NCBI RefSeq assembly: GCF_024733845.1
Contig: NZ_JANRHG010000018.1
Location: 1 to 47,827 of the forward strand
Reading direction: 5' to 3'
Length of the DNA: 47,827 bases
DNA from: Neomoorella sulfitireducens
GTDB lineage: Bacteria; Bacillota; DSM-521; Neomoorellales; Neomoorellaceae
This document shows positions 38,922 through 46,370 of this stretch, piece after piece; positions within the stretch are counted from its first letter, which is position 1; the number at the start of each line of letters is the position of its first letter. The notes under the pieces were generated by a model that was given only the letters and a program-made list of their open reading frames with translations, searched no databases and had not been told where the DNA came from. The position numbers and the translations under genes were made by a program.

Positions 38922-39950
38922 ATGCCGGCTGATACAGCAAATACCGGTTATCGCGGCGTCTGGGTCTTTATTGAACAGGTGGGGGGAGAAGTGGCCCCTG
39001 TCTCCTGGGAACTCCTGGGGGCAGGGCGGCAGCTGGCCGACGCCCTGGGGGTAGAGCTGGCCGGGGTCCTGTTGGGCCAGGGGGTGGCCGGCCTGGTTAC
39101 CGAGGCGTGGGCCTATGGGGCGGATAAGGTCTACCTGGTCGAGGACCCCGTCCTGGGACCCTACCGCACGGCCCCGTATGCCCGGGCCCTGGTACAACTG
39201 GTAAAAGAGTACAAACCGGAGATACTACTCCTGGGAGCCACCAGCCTGGGCCGGGACCTGTCAGGAGCCGTGGCCACCTCCCTGGGGACCGGCTTGACGG
39301 CAGACTGCACCAGTCTCACCATTGACCCGGAGACGCGCCTCCTGGAGCAGACCCGGCCGGCCTTTGGCGGTAATGTCATGGCCACCATCCTCTGCCGCCG
39401 GCACCGGCCCCAGATGGCTACCGTGAGACCGCGGGTCATGCCCATGCCGTCCCGCCAGGAGGACCGCCGGGGAGAACTGGTGCGGGTGGATATGGCCTTC
39501 AATGAAGCCGAGGCCCGGGCTGAGGTTATAGAGATCATCGAAGAAAAAAACAAAGCCATCTACCTCGACCGGGCGGAGATCATCGTTGCCGGCGGCCGCG
39601 GCGTGGGGTCGAAGGAAAACTTTCGCCTCCTGGAAGAACTGGCCGGGGTCCTGGGCGGCACCCTGGGCGCCTCGCGGGCGGCGGTGGAGGCCGGGTGGCT
39701 GCCTCCGGAGTACCAGGTGGGCCAAACAGGGACTACCGTGCGGCCGAAAGTCTATTTTGCCATCGGCATTTCCGGGGCCATCCAGCACCTAGTGGGCATG
39801 CAGGGTGCAGACGTTATCGTAGCCGTTAATAATGACCCGCAGGCCCCTATTTTTAAAATTGCCACCTATGGTATCGTCGGCGATTTCCGGGAAGTGGTCC
39901 CGGCTTTAACGGCAGAATTTCACCGCCAGCTGGCCCCGGGGCCTGGGTAG
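38922..39950 (+). CDS. fixB: Electron transfer flavoprotein alpha subunit (FixB/EtfA)
   Basis: A 342-residue ETF alpha subunit. The N-terminal domain has [20 protein letters not shown] and [20 protein letters not shown]. The C-terminal FAD domain has [40 protein letters not shown] and [20 protein letters not shown] followed by [20 protein letters not shown], the classic FAD-binding end. It forms the EtfAB module that, in FixABCX, splits electrons from NADH between ferredoxin/flavodoxin and the quinone-side FixCX. GGAGGCATACCC precedes ATG 38922. Confidence 0.95.
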   Translation: MPADTANTGYRGVWVFIEQVGGEVAPVSWELLGAGRQLADALGVELAGVLLGQGVAGLVTEAWAYGADKVYLVEDPVLGPYRTAPYARALVQLVKEYKPEILLLGATSLGRDLSGAVATSLGTGLTADCTSLTIDPETRLLEQTRPAFGGNVMATILCRRHRPQMATVRPRVMPMPSRQEDRRGELVRVDMAFNEAEARAEVIEIIEEKNKAIYLDRAEIIVAGGRGVGSKENFRLLEELAGVLGGTLGASRAAVEAGWLPPEYQVGQTGTTVRPKVYFAIGISGAIQHLVGMQGADVIVAVNNDPQAPIFKIATYGIVGDFREVVPALTAEFHRQLAPGPG

Positions 39951-40017
39951 GCCTGGAAGAGCAGCTCAGGGTGGTTATTAGCACTGGTTGATGTTAAGTT
40001 TGTATGGGGGCATTATG

Positions 40018-41316
40018 ATGGCGCTAAGGTTTGAAGTCGTCATAGTGGGCGCCGGGCCGGCAGGGCTGGCGGCGGCCATAACCCTGGCCCGGGCCGGGGT
40101 GGAGGTAATTATCTTTGAGCGCGGCGAGCACCCGGGGAGCAAAAACGTCATGGGCGGGGTCCTTTACCGCCACCCCACCGAAACGATAGTTCCCAGGTTT
40201 TACCAGGAGGCCCCTTTAGAGCGGCCGGTGGTGGAGCAGCGTTTGTGGTTGCTGACCGATGAAGCGGCCCTTACCCTGGGGTATAAGAGCATGACCTTTG
40301 CCGGCGAGCCTTACAATGCCTTTACCGTGCTGAGAGCCCGCTTTGACCGCTGGCTGGCGGAACAGGCCGTGGCGGCCGGGGCCTTGCTGATTAATGAAAC
40401 CGTCGTCGAGGACCTCCTTTGGGAGAAGGATCGCGTCGTCGGGGTAAGGGCGGGCCGGGCTGAGGGCGACGTCCGGGCGGAGGTAGTCATCCTGGCCGAG
40501 GGCGCCAATTCCCTTTTAACCCAGAAGGCCGGCCTGAAAAAGGACGGCATCAATACCAACCAGCTGGCCGTGGCCGTCAAAGAGATCATTGCCCTGCCCC
40601 GGGAAAAGATCGAGGACCGCTTTAACCTGGAGGAAGGGCAGGGTTGCACCATTGAACTCCTGGGTGACGCTACTAAAGGCATGATGGGAACGGCCTTTAT
40701 TTATACCAACAAGGATTCCCTCTCTGTGGGCGTGGGCGTCCTCCTGTCAAGCCTGGTCCGCCGCCGTTTGAACCCCAACGACCTCCTGGAGCACCTGAAA
40801 AGTCACCCCATGGTGCGGCGGCTGCTAACCGGGGGTGAGAGCAAGGAATACCAGGGCCATCTGATTCCCGAAGGCGGCTACCGGGCCATTCCTAAACTCT
40901 ATGGTAACGGCGTCCTGGTAGCCGGTGACGCCGCCATGCTGGTCAACGGGATTCACCGGGAAGGGTCGAATCTCGCCATGACCTCCGGCCTGCTGGCAGC
41001 CAAGACCATCCTGGCCGCCCGGGAAAAGGGCGACTACAGCGCGGCTAACCTGGCGCCCTACCGGGAGATGCTGGCAGAGAGCTTTGTCTTGCAGGACTTG
41101 CAGAAGTACCAGCGGGCACCCTTTTTCTTTGACCAAAATCCCCACTTCTTTACCCTTTACCCGCAGCTCCTTTCCCGGGCCGCCAGGGAGTTCTTAACCG
41201 TCGATAATGTACCCAAGGGGGAAAAACAGAAGCGCATTTGGAGGGAAATTACGGCCGAACGCAGCCGTATACAACTGGCCGGGGACCTTTACCACTTCTG
41301 GAGGGTGATGGGCTGA
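40018..41316 (+). CDS. fixC: ETF:quinone oxidoreductase-like flavoprotein FixC
   Basis: A 432-residue FAD protein. The N-terminal dinucleotide motif is VVIVGAGPAGLAAAITLARA with EVIIFERGEHPGSKN; NVMGGVLYRHPTETIVPRFY is typical of FixC. A second FAD motif is YGNGVLVAGDAAMLVNGIHR. FixC takes electrons from FixAB and, with FixX, passes them to quinone. Related EtfABCX in Thermotoga couples NADH oxidation to ferredoxin and menaquinone reduction (family knowledge). GGGGG lies seven bases before ATG 40018; ATG 40015 is also possible. Its stop TGA shares one base with the fixX ATG. Confidence 0.94.
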   Translation: MALRFEVVIVGAGPAGLAAAITLARAGVEVIIFERGEHPGSKNVMGGVLYRHPTETIVPRFYQEAPLERPVVEQRLWLLTDEAALTLGYKSMTFAGEPYNAFTVLRARFDRWLAEQAVAAGALLINETVVEDLLWEKDRVVGVRAGRAEGDVRAEVVILAEGANSLLTQKAGLKKDGINTNQLAVAVKEIIALPREKIEDRFNLEEGQGCTIELLGDATKGMMGTAFIYTNKDSLSVGVGVLLSSLVRRRLNPNDLLEHLKSHPMVRRLLTGGESKEYQGHLIPEGGYRAIPKLYGNGVLVAGDAAMLVNGIHREGSNLAMTSGLLAAKTILAAREKGDYSAANLAPYREMLAESFVLQDLQKYQRAPFFFDQNPHFFTLYPQLLSRAAREFLTVDNVPKGEKQKRIWREITAERSRIQLAGDLYHFWRVMG

Positions 41317-41594
41317 TGCGCCTGGAAGATAAGCTTTTTCTTAACCGGTACCAGACAGATAAACACCCTCACCTGCGCATTAAGGACCGGGAGGTCTGCC
41401 GCCACTGTGACGGCAGGCCCTGCACCTTTATCTGCCCGGCTCGGGTATATGTCTGGAATGAGGGGGAGGAACGGATCGAGACGGCCTACGAGGGCTGCGT
41501 GGAATGCGGTACCTGCCGCTACGGCTGCGCCCACGACAACATTGACTGGCGTTATCCCCGCGGCGGCTTCGGCATCCTGTATAAGTATGGTTAA
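41316..41594 (+). CDS. fixX: Ferredoxin-like protein FixX
   Basis: A 92-residue ferredoxin-like subunit. RLEDKLFLNRYQTDKHPHLR is the FixX start. Cysteines occur in CRHCDGRPCTFICPARVY and CVECGTCRYGCAHDNIDW; the second set forms the [4Fe-4S] site. YPRGGFGILYKYG at the C-terminus is the family tail. It relays electrons between FixC and the membrane quinone. ATG 41316 overlaps the fixC stop by one base; GGAGGGTGATGG lies upstream. It ends the fixABCX operon. Confidence 0.95.
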   Translation: MRLEDKLFLNRYQTDKHPHLRIKDREVCRHCDGRPCTFICPARVYVWNEGEERIETAYEGCVECGTCRYGCAHDNIDWRYPRGGFGILYKYG

Positions 41595-41677
41595 AACCCA
41601 TACCTGGACTTACTCTGTATGGGCACACTTACCAGGAAAACTAATATTATGTAGTATAAGCATACTCCTGGAGGCTT

Positions 41678-42101
41678 ATGACCATCGAGCAAGTAATCAA
41701 GCTCCTCAACCTGGACCTGTCCTGGGAATACGCCGCCATGATCCAGTACATCCAGCACGCCAGCATGCTTACCGGCCCCCAGTATTTTGCTATTATCGAT
41801 GAAGAACTCCAGCATGCCCAGGATGAGCACGATCATGCCGTAAAGCGACAAGATCCAGTACATGGGCGGCATCCCTACCGTCCAGGTGCAGGAAATCAAG
41901 ACTTCCCTCAATAACGTCGAAATGCTGCGCCAGGACCTGGAAGCCGAGTATGAGGCTCTGAACCGGTACCTGCAGCGTATTGAGCAACTGGAAGCCTTGA
42001 AATTGTACGACGTCGCCCAGGTCATCAGGGAAATAGCGCTGGTGGAGCAAGGACACATTATCGACCTGGAAAAGTCCTTGGGTATCCAGAAGGTAAGATA
42101 A
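41678..42101 (+). pseudogene. Ferritin-like di-iron protein gene with a frameshift
   Basis: From ATG 41678 (CTGGAGG upstream) one frame gives TIEQVIKLLNLDLSWEYAAM, IQYIQHASML and IIDEELQHAQDEHDHAVK, with an ExxH iron motif. A +1-type shift after about 41845 is then needed to continue as SDKIQYMGGIPTVQVQEIKT and LRQDLEAEYEALNRYLQRIE, ending with a second ExxH (VEQGHIIDLEKSLG). Joined, the product is about 140 residues, normal for a bacterioferritin/ferritin-like protein. The second frame has a TAA at 41841-41843, so it is not a separate gene reading from farther up. The site lacks a known slippery heptamer; a small deletion or a sequencing error is more likely than programmed shifting. Iron storage or peroxide defence is the expected role if intact. 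Confidence 0.8.
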
Positions 42102-42155
42102 CACTACTTTTAACACGCCCGCGACCCGCTTTCCCGTTGCCTAAAGAGCACCTAT

Positions 42156-42192
42156 GCCATGGATAATGCTGCCAGTTTCCATGGCGTTTTTT
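42156..42192 (+). terminator. Terminator after the ferritin-like gene
   Basis: GCCATGGA (42156-42163) / TCCATGGC (42178-42185) with a 14-base loop, then GTTTTTT. The 160 bases that follow hold no gene I can support. Confidence 0.85.
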
Positions 42193-42352
42193 GTCCACCA
42201 TTTATTATGACCCCACGGCCCAGGACTCGACCTATAGCCCTGTCGATGATAACGTCCCCGCAGCCTTGGCGCCCGGCCGGCCTGGAAAACCCGCGCATCT
42301 GGTAATTGCGGCAGGGGTAAATTAACCATTACTTTTACCTGAGAGAAGGAAT

Positions 42353-42616
42353 TTGTTGAGCGGGGTCGAATATAAAAATATTATAGCAAATTATGGGAGG
42401 ATAATTCCTGTGCCGGCAAAGGGCATAACAGAAATTAACATAAAAAACAAAAATAGCCAATGGGGGGGGGGGGGGGGATTATATGCCTTGATTGTAAATA
42501 ATTGGAAAGAAACTTCCCCTCTATTGGCCCCCTTAAAATTATTGCCAATAACACTCCTTCCAACCTCTCTAGTGCTACCTTCTATAACACCTCCAGGAAC
42601 GAGAATCTCCATGTAA
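42353..42616 (+). CDS. Unrecognised small ORF containing a poly-G tract (doubtful)
   Basis: A TTG-started frame of 87 codons after GAGAGAAGGA. The first part reads EYKNIIANYGRIIPVPAKGI and TEINIKNKNSQ; the G tract then gives W followed by five Gly, and the rest is proline/leucine rich (LAPLKLLPITLLPTSLVLPS). I recognise no family. A change in the length of the G tract would switch to the frame reading GPLKIIANNTPSNLSSATFY. A minus-strand frame over the same bases is equally open. It may be noncoding AT-rich DNA; reported because of the repeat and the good ribosome site. Confidence 0.25.
   Translation: MLSGVEYKNIIANYGRIIPVPAKGITEINIKNKNSQWGGGGGLYALIVNNWKETSPLLAPLKLLPITLLPTSLVLPSITPPGTRISM
42462..42477 (+). 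repeat. Homopolymer of 16 G
   Basis: An uninterrupted run of 16 G residues in an otherwise AT-rich 400-base region. Such tracts are unstable by slipped-strand mispairing and are known phase-variation switches elsewhere. Confidence 0.9.
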
Positions 42617-42716
42617 TTTTTTGGGAAAAATATCCGGGGGTGACTGGACTAACGTCACCGTTCCTTCCCCCGCTCTCAGGGTTCCCTAAGAGATATCTAT
42701 CTCTTAAGCAAATAAA

Positions 42717-42874
42717 TTAAAGTGTTTAAGGGCAAACCACTCGAAAGGGTGGGACGCAAAGCCATGGGTCTGTAGCCACTATGCTGGTATGACTGCCAGG
42801 CTGCCACTTTAAAGTCGGTTTTTAATTTTACCTTAACTTTTAAAGGGCAGCCATGCAAAATACTCGTGGCTGCC
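42717..42874 (+). promoter_or_regulatory. Cyclic di-GMP-I (GEMM) riboswitch with switching hairpin
   Basis: The aptamer closes with P1 TTAAAGTG (42717-42724) / CACTTTAA (42805-42812). GGGCAAACC, the CCACTC-GAAA-GGGTGG stem with its GNRA loop, and GGGACGCAAAGCC are the diagnostic GEMM core; GGGTCT and GCCAGGCTGCC complete P3. Downstream, GGCAGCCA (42846-42853) can pair with TGGCTGCC (42867-42874) or with the aptamer sequence GGCTGCC (42799-42805), giving two exclusive states. No strong T tract follows either hairpin, so control may act on processing or translation. The first gene downstream is an HD-GYP phosphodiesterase remnant, a direct feedback logic. Confidence 0.9.
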
Positions 42875-42912
42875 TCTGCTATTTCTAGATGGAACGAAGG
42901 GGGGCGGGTTAA

Positions 42913-43673
42913 TGCAAAGGGATACGGTTACTAAAATTTAACTGGAGATTCGGCAATACTGGCCGGTACTGTACTTACACTCAGCTGCGGTGGCCAACTT
43001 TGCTTTAAGGATAGCCATGGATCTAGGAATAGAAGACCGTCATTGCCGGGATGTGTTGAGGGGTGCCCTCTTGCATGATGCCGGCAAAATGCATGTACGT
43101 TATGAGATATTGACGAAACCAGGGCCACTGACAGAGGCGGAATGGGGGCAAATAAAAAAGCATACCGACTAAGGGGCGGACTGGGTGGAGCAAAGAGGGG
43201 GCAACGATGAGGTGGTAGCAGTTATTCGCTACCATCATGAATGGTGGAATGGAAACGGTTATGCCGGCCTTAAATATGAACAGATTCCCTTGCTGGCCAG
43301 AATAGTAACAATTGCCGACGCCTTAGATGCCATGACGGCGTCGCGACCCTACCGTAAGGCGATTGCGGTTAGTGAAGCCCTGATGGAAATATATAGCGGG
43401 AAAGGATTGCAATTTGACCCAGACATAATAACCGTCTTAAGTCAAAAGGCCACCTACGAACCGGCAACCTACCAGGATCCCCGCACCCTTGCCAGGCAAA
43501 TCCAGGTAGAAAAAGAATGGCTCGCGAGGTTAATTAAGATTTACGGCGATCTTGTCCATCCTTTAGTAATTGCCCAAAGTCACTGGTTGGATAAGTTGAT
43601 AGTAAGTAGTTATAAGTTACAAGAAGGGAAACGATGGAAAAATCTCTCTTTATGGGAAAAAGAGAATCTTTAA
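42913..43673 (+). pseudogene. HD-GYP cyclic di-GMP phosphodiesterase, disrupted
   Basis: ATG 42913 opens only MQRDTVTKI before a TAA; the shifted frame continues from about 42942 as LEIRQYWPVLYLHSAAVANF, then ALLHDAGKMHVRYEILTKPG with the HD pair and PLTEAEWGQIKKHTD. A TAA at 43170-43172 stands where the family has a small or aromatic residue of HTxxGA. The same frame resumes with GADWVEQRG, then VIRYHHEWWNGNGYAG (the HHExxNGxGYP part of GYP, with A for P) and IVTIADALDAMTASRPYRKA. Two lesions therefore break a gene of about 250 codons. In intact homologues this domain degrades c-di-GMP. The riboswitch upstream would have sensed the substrate of this enzyme. Confidence 0.85.
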
Positions 43674-43710
43674 ACCTGGTTTAAAGCCAGAGCAGTAGAG
43701 GGGGGCAGGT

Positions 43711-44970
43711 ATGCAAGAGTGCAGCCAGTGTACCCGCAAGACCCCAAATCGTTCTTGTGTCGATTGCGATTATTTCATGAGTCCCGGCCCTTTACGCCGC
43801 AAGCCACCGGCGCCCATAGGCATTAGCCTGGTTGCCGCCGATGGGAAACGTTATGCCGGCCGTATTCTCGTACTGAATACCATGGAACTGGGCCTGGAAA
43901 CCAAAGCTCCCGTTCCCGGTCAATACCGGATTTATTTAAAGCAGCATCTTAGCCTGGATGTAGCAGGGGTACCGACAAAGGGCAAGGGTAACATCCACCT
44001 CTTTGATATCATAGCCGTTTACCGGGGTGAGGAAACAGCCAGCCGTCTGGGTAATGAAGAATACCGTTTACTGACGGGTAGTACTGGGGACTTCATCGAG
44101 CAAGTATCCCAATTAGTTCCCGCCCATTTACAGGACCTGGTTAAAGAACGCCTACTTGCGGAGTTACAAAGCTCGGAGATTTTCAATGCCATGCGGTTGG
44201 GCAAGGTAATGCGTTACGAAAAGGGGCGTTTTCGCCATCTGACAGGACAGGCTGACCTGGAACTGCCCCTGCCGGCAATAGAAAATTTAATGCGCCAGGC
44301 AATACACCGGGGAACCCACTGCCGGGAAGTGATAGTAAGTGATGACGGTAAAAGGATTTTTGACCTGCACGGTATACCCCTTGACTCCCGGTCAGGGGGC
44401 CTGCTGGCCTTTGATCTTACCGAAATTGTTGAAAAGGAAAGGCAGATGCGCCGCCAGGAGATGCAGGCCTACCGGGAAGCCGTGGCTGCCGTCACCAATG
44501 GGCGCCTGCAGCTTTTGACTTCAGGAGAAATGGTAGCTGTATTATCCCAGGGGAAGGAACTGGCACGGGGAGTAGTTAACAAGGCTGCTGACATAGCTTT
44601 AGCTCGCAGCAAGTTGTGCAGTCTGCTACCCGCGGCTTTTAGCGCCCGCGCGTACGGGATGGCCGTATCTTTAACTGAGGCTTTGACCAATACTTTAAAA
44701 CATGCTACGGGTGGTGAATGGGTGGTCCGGCAGACGGATGAGGCCATCCGGGTAATTATTCAAGACCAGGGCCAGGGAATTAAGATAAAAGATTTACCCA
44801 AAGCGGCTTTAATGCGACATTACTCCACCCAAAATTCTCTTGGTTGCGGGTTTACTTTAATGCTTTATTATGCTGATCAAGTTTATCTAACTACCGGTTC
44901 CAGGGGAACCACCCTGGTCCTGGATTTCCATCAATCAGCAGGTGAAGAAATCTGTTCTCCAGCTTCTTAA
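43711..44970 (+). CDS. Zinc-ribbon/PilZ-like/HATPase serine kinase (partner-switching, RsbW-like)
   Basis: A 419-residue protein with no membrane segment. Residues 4-19 hold C-x2-C...C-x2-C (CSQCTRKTPNRSCVDC), a likely zinc ribbon. Residues about 33-90 look like a degenerate PilZ or beta-barrel domain (GISLVAADGKRYAGRILVLN then MELGLETKAPV) without the RxxxR c-di-GMP motif. The middle (about 170-270) resembles a PAS-type sensor ending in a helical linker (DLTEIVEKERQMRRQEMQAY). The C-terminal HATPase (about 300-410) has EALTNTLKHATGGEWVV, VIIQDQGQGI and LGCGFTLMLYYADQV; this is the RsbW/SpoIIAB type lacking a phospho-histidine. It probably phosphorylates the STAS proteins encoded next. GGGGGCAGG precedes ATG 43711. 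Confidence 0.78.
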   Translation: MQECSQCTRKTPNRSCVDCDYFMSPGPLRRKPPAPIGISLVAADGKRYAGRILVLNTMELGLETKAPVPGQYRIYLKQHLSLDVAGVPTKGKGNIHLFDIIAVYRGEETASRLGNEEYRLLTGSTGDFIEQVSQLVPAHLQDLVKERLLAELQSSEIFNAMRLGKVMRYEKGRFRHLTGQADLELPLPAIENLMRQAIHRGTHCREVIVSDDGKRIFDLHGIPLDSRSGGLLAFDLTEIVEKERQMRRQEMQAYREAVAAVTNGRLQLLTSGEMVAVLSQGKELARGVVNKAADIALARSKLCSLLPAAFSARAYGMAVSLTEALTNTLKHATGGEWVVRQTDEAIRVIIQDQGQGIKIKDLPKAALMRHYSTQNSLGCGFTLMLYYADQVYLTTGSRGTTLVLDFHQSAGEEICSPAS

Positions 44971-44995
44971 GTAAAGAAAGAGGAGGAGCGCTATT

Positions 44996-45325
44996 ATGCT
45001 GGCAATCTCTGTAACCAAGGGCGATTATGGGCGCTGTTTAAACCTTAAAGGGGAGTTAGACATGGAAACCCTGGCCACGCTGGAGCGAGCAGCAGAAGTA
45101 CAGGAAGGAGAGGGGCAATTGGAAATAAACCTGGCAGGGGTATCCTTTATAGATTCTACAGGTCTCAGGGGTTTATTAGAAATACAGCGCCGGTGGTCAA
45201 TGAAGGGAGGTGAGGTACGGGTTATTAACCCCTGTCCGGAGATTGCCGAAGTTTTCCGGCTCGTAGGTATGGAAGAACTTTTAGATTGTAGTGACCAGAG
45301 CAAGGCAACCGGGGGTGAATATTAA
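44996..45325 (+). CDS. STAS-domain anti-sigma factor antagonist 1
   Basis: A 109-residue single STAS domain of the SpoIIAA/RsbV type. GRCLNLKGELDMETLATLER and LEINLAGVSFIDSTGLRGLL give the conserved ELD and D-S-T-G motifs; Ser54 is the expected phosphorylation site for the neighbouring kinase. AGGAGGAG precedes ATG 44996. The stop directly abuts the ATG of the phosphatase gene. Unphosphorylated, such proteins sequester the kinase and free its partner. Confidence 0.92.
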   Translation: MLAISVTKGDYGRCLNLKGELDMETLATLERAAEVQEGEGQLEINLAGVSFIDSTGLRGLLEIQRRWSMKGGEVRVINPCPEIAEVFRLVGMEELLDCSDQSKATGGEY

Positions 45326-46063
45326 ATGTCCCTGGATACCGGTGGCAAGGGGAAACAAATAATACATGCCGGTATACAGGGTGCCGGGTGTAGTATTCCA
45401 GCAGGCCTGGAAGGCGGCGACTTTTTTGCTTTTATTCCCCTGGGGGAAGATCAACTTATTGTTGCTATCGGAGATGTAATGGGTAAAGGTATGCGTGCTG
45501 CCGGGCAAATGAAGGAGCTTTGTACAATCTTACATGCCTGTACCAGTAAAGATCTGTCCCTATTAGAAATCATAAATCAGCTAGCTGCAACCGGGGGAAA
45601 GCAGCTGCATCGCGCCGGTTCCTTTGCCACCCTGTGCCTTATTTCTTATGAACAGCAGCATAATTGTTTAACCTGCCTCAGCGCCGGACACCCGTCTCCG
45701 GTAATATTTTCAGGCCGTAATATCCACGTACCCCGGGTAAGGGGGGTGGCCCTGGGTTTCCTGGAGGAATACCAGGGTACTCGACCAGAACAAGTTGTCC
45801 TGTCTCGCGGCGATGTAGTTATCCTGTATACCGATGGCCTGGTAGAAGCCCGCGATGCCAACGGTCAAAATTATGGTTTAAATCGCCTCAAAGAGATAGT
45901 TGCCGCCAATACCTGCCTGGATGCAGTTGAACTCCAGGAGGTTATCTTAAATGACTTATTTACCTTTACCGGCTGCAGGCAGCAAAGGGATGATGTAACC
46001 CTGGTAATACTTAAGAAAGACCGGGAAAGGGGGGGTGAGTGTCATGGAGATCAGGGTAAATAA
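45326..46063 (+). CDS. PP2C-type serine phosphatase (SpoIIE/RsbU domain)
   Basis: A 245-residue protein that is essentially only the SpoIIE/RsbU catalytic domain. GGDFFAFIPLGEDQLIVAIG then DVMGKGMRAAGQMKEL, LSAGHPSPVIF, VVILYTDGLVEARDANGQNY and RDDVTLVIL are the metal-binding and core motifs; the Asp residues in GD and DG/DD match the Mn/Mg site. No sensor domain is fused, so its activity must be controlled by another protein or by expression. It would dephosphorylate the STAS proteins encoded on either side. It overlaps the second STAS gene by 20 bases. Confidence 0.92.
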   Translation: MSLDTGGKGKQIIHAGIQGAGCSIPAGLEGGDFFAFIPLGEDQLIVAIGDVMGKGMRAAGQMKELCTILHACTSKDLSLLEIINQLAATGGKQLHRAGSFATLCLISYEQQHNCLTCLSAGHPSPVIFSGRNIHVPRVRGVALGFLEEYQGTRPEQVVLSRGDVVILYTDGLVEARDANGQNYGLNRLKEIVAANTCLDAVELQEVILNDLFTFTGCRQQRDDVTLVILKKDRERGGECHGDQGK

Positions 46064-46364
46064 TGAAAAGGAAAAGGCCACCCTGCTGGTAGCGGGGGAA
46101 CTGGATTATAGCAATGTTGCCCAGTTGCAGCAAGAGATTGAAAGGCAGGAGGCTCCCCTGGTGGAGGTAGTTCTTAAGGACTTGCAGTTCATGGATTCCT
46201 CCGGTGCCGGGATGCTTCTCAGCCAGGCCAGGTTGTTGAGCCGGCAGAACCGCGTTTTGAAAATTACCCATATACCCGAAAATATTCGCCATGACCTGGA
46301 AATAATCGGCTTTTTCCGCGTCTTAGAAACCCTTAAAGGCGCCCCTCAAAGTGGAGGGGAGTGA
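46044..46364 (+). CDS. STAS-domain anti-sigma factor antagonist 2
   Basis: A 106-residue STAS domain, different from the first (ATLLVAGELDYSNVAQLQQE; VVLKDLQFMDSSGAGMLLSQ). Ser52 or Ser53 in D-S-S-G-A-G is the predicted phospho-site. GLY-Ala in place of the usual Gly-Leu after DSSG is slightly unusual. ATG 46044 has GGGGGGGTGA at a good distance; GTG 46035 would overlap it. Two antagonists in one operon suggest either two kinase targets or a two-step switch. Confidence 0.9.
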   Translation: MEIRVNNEKEKATLLVAGELDYSNVAQLQQEIERQEAPLVEVVLKDLQFMDSSGAGMLLSQARLLSRQNRVLKITHIPENIRHDLEIIGFFRVLETLKGAPQSGGE

Positions 46365-46370
46365 TTGCAG

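Noticed and set aside
41838..41853. Programmed frameshift in the ferritin-like gene
   Set aside because: No slippery heptamer, stimulatory hairpin or internal Shine-Dalgarno was found at the right place; mutation or error is simpler.
42193..42352. Short frames on both strands after the ferritin-like gene
   Set aside because: None has a start with a ribosome site or a recognisable motif.
43165..43180. Recoding of the TAA in the HD-GYP gene
   Set aside because: TAA is not known to be recoded in bacteria of this type, and a second lesion upstream already breaks the gene.
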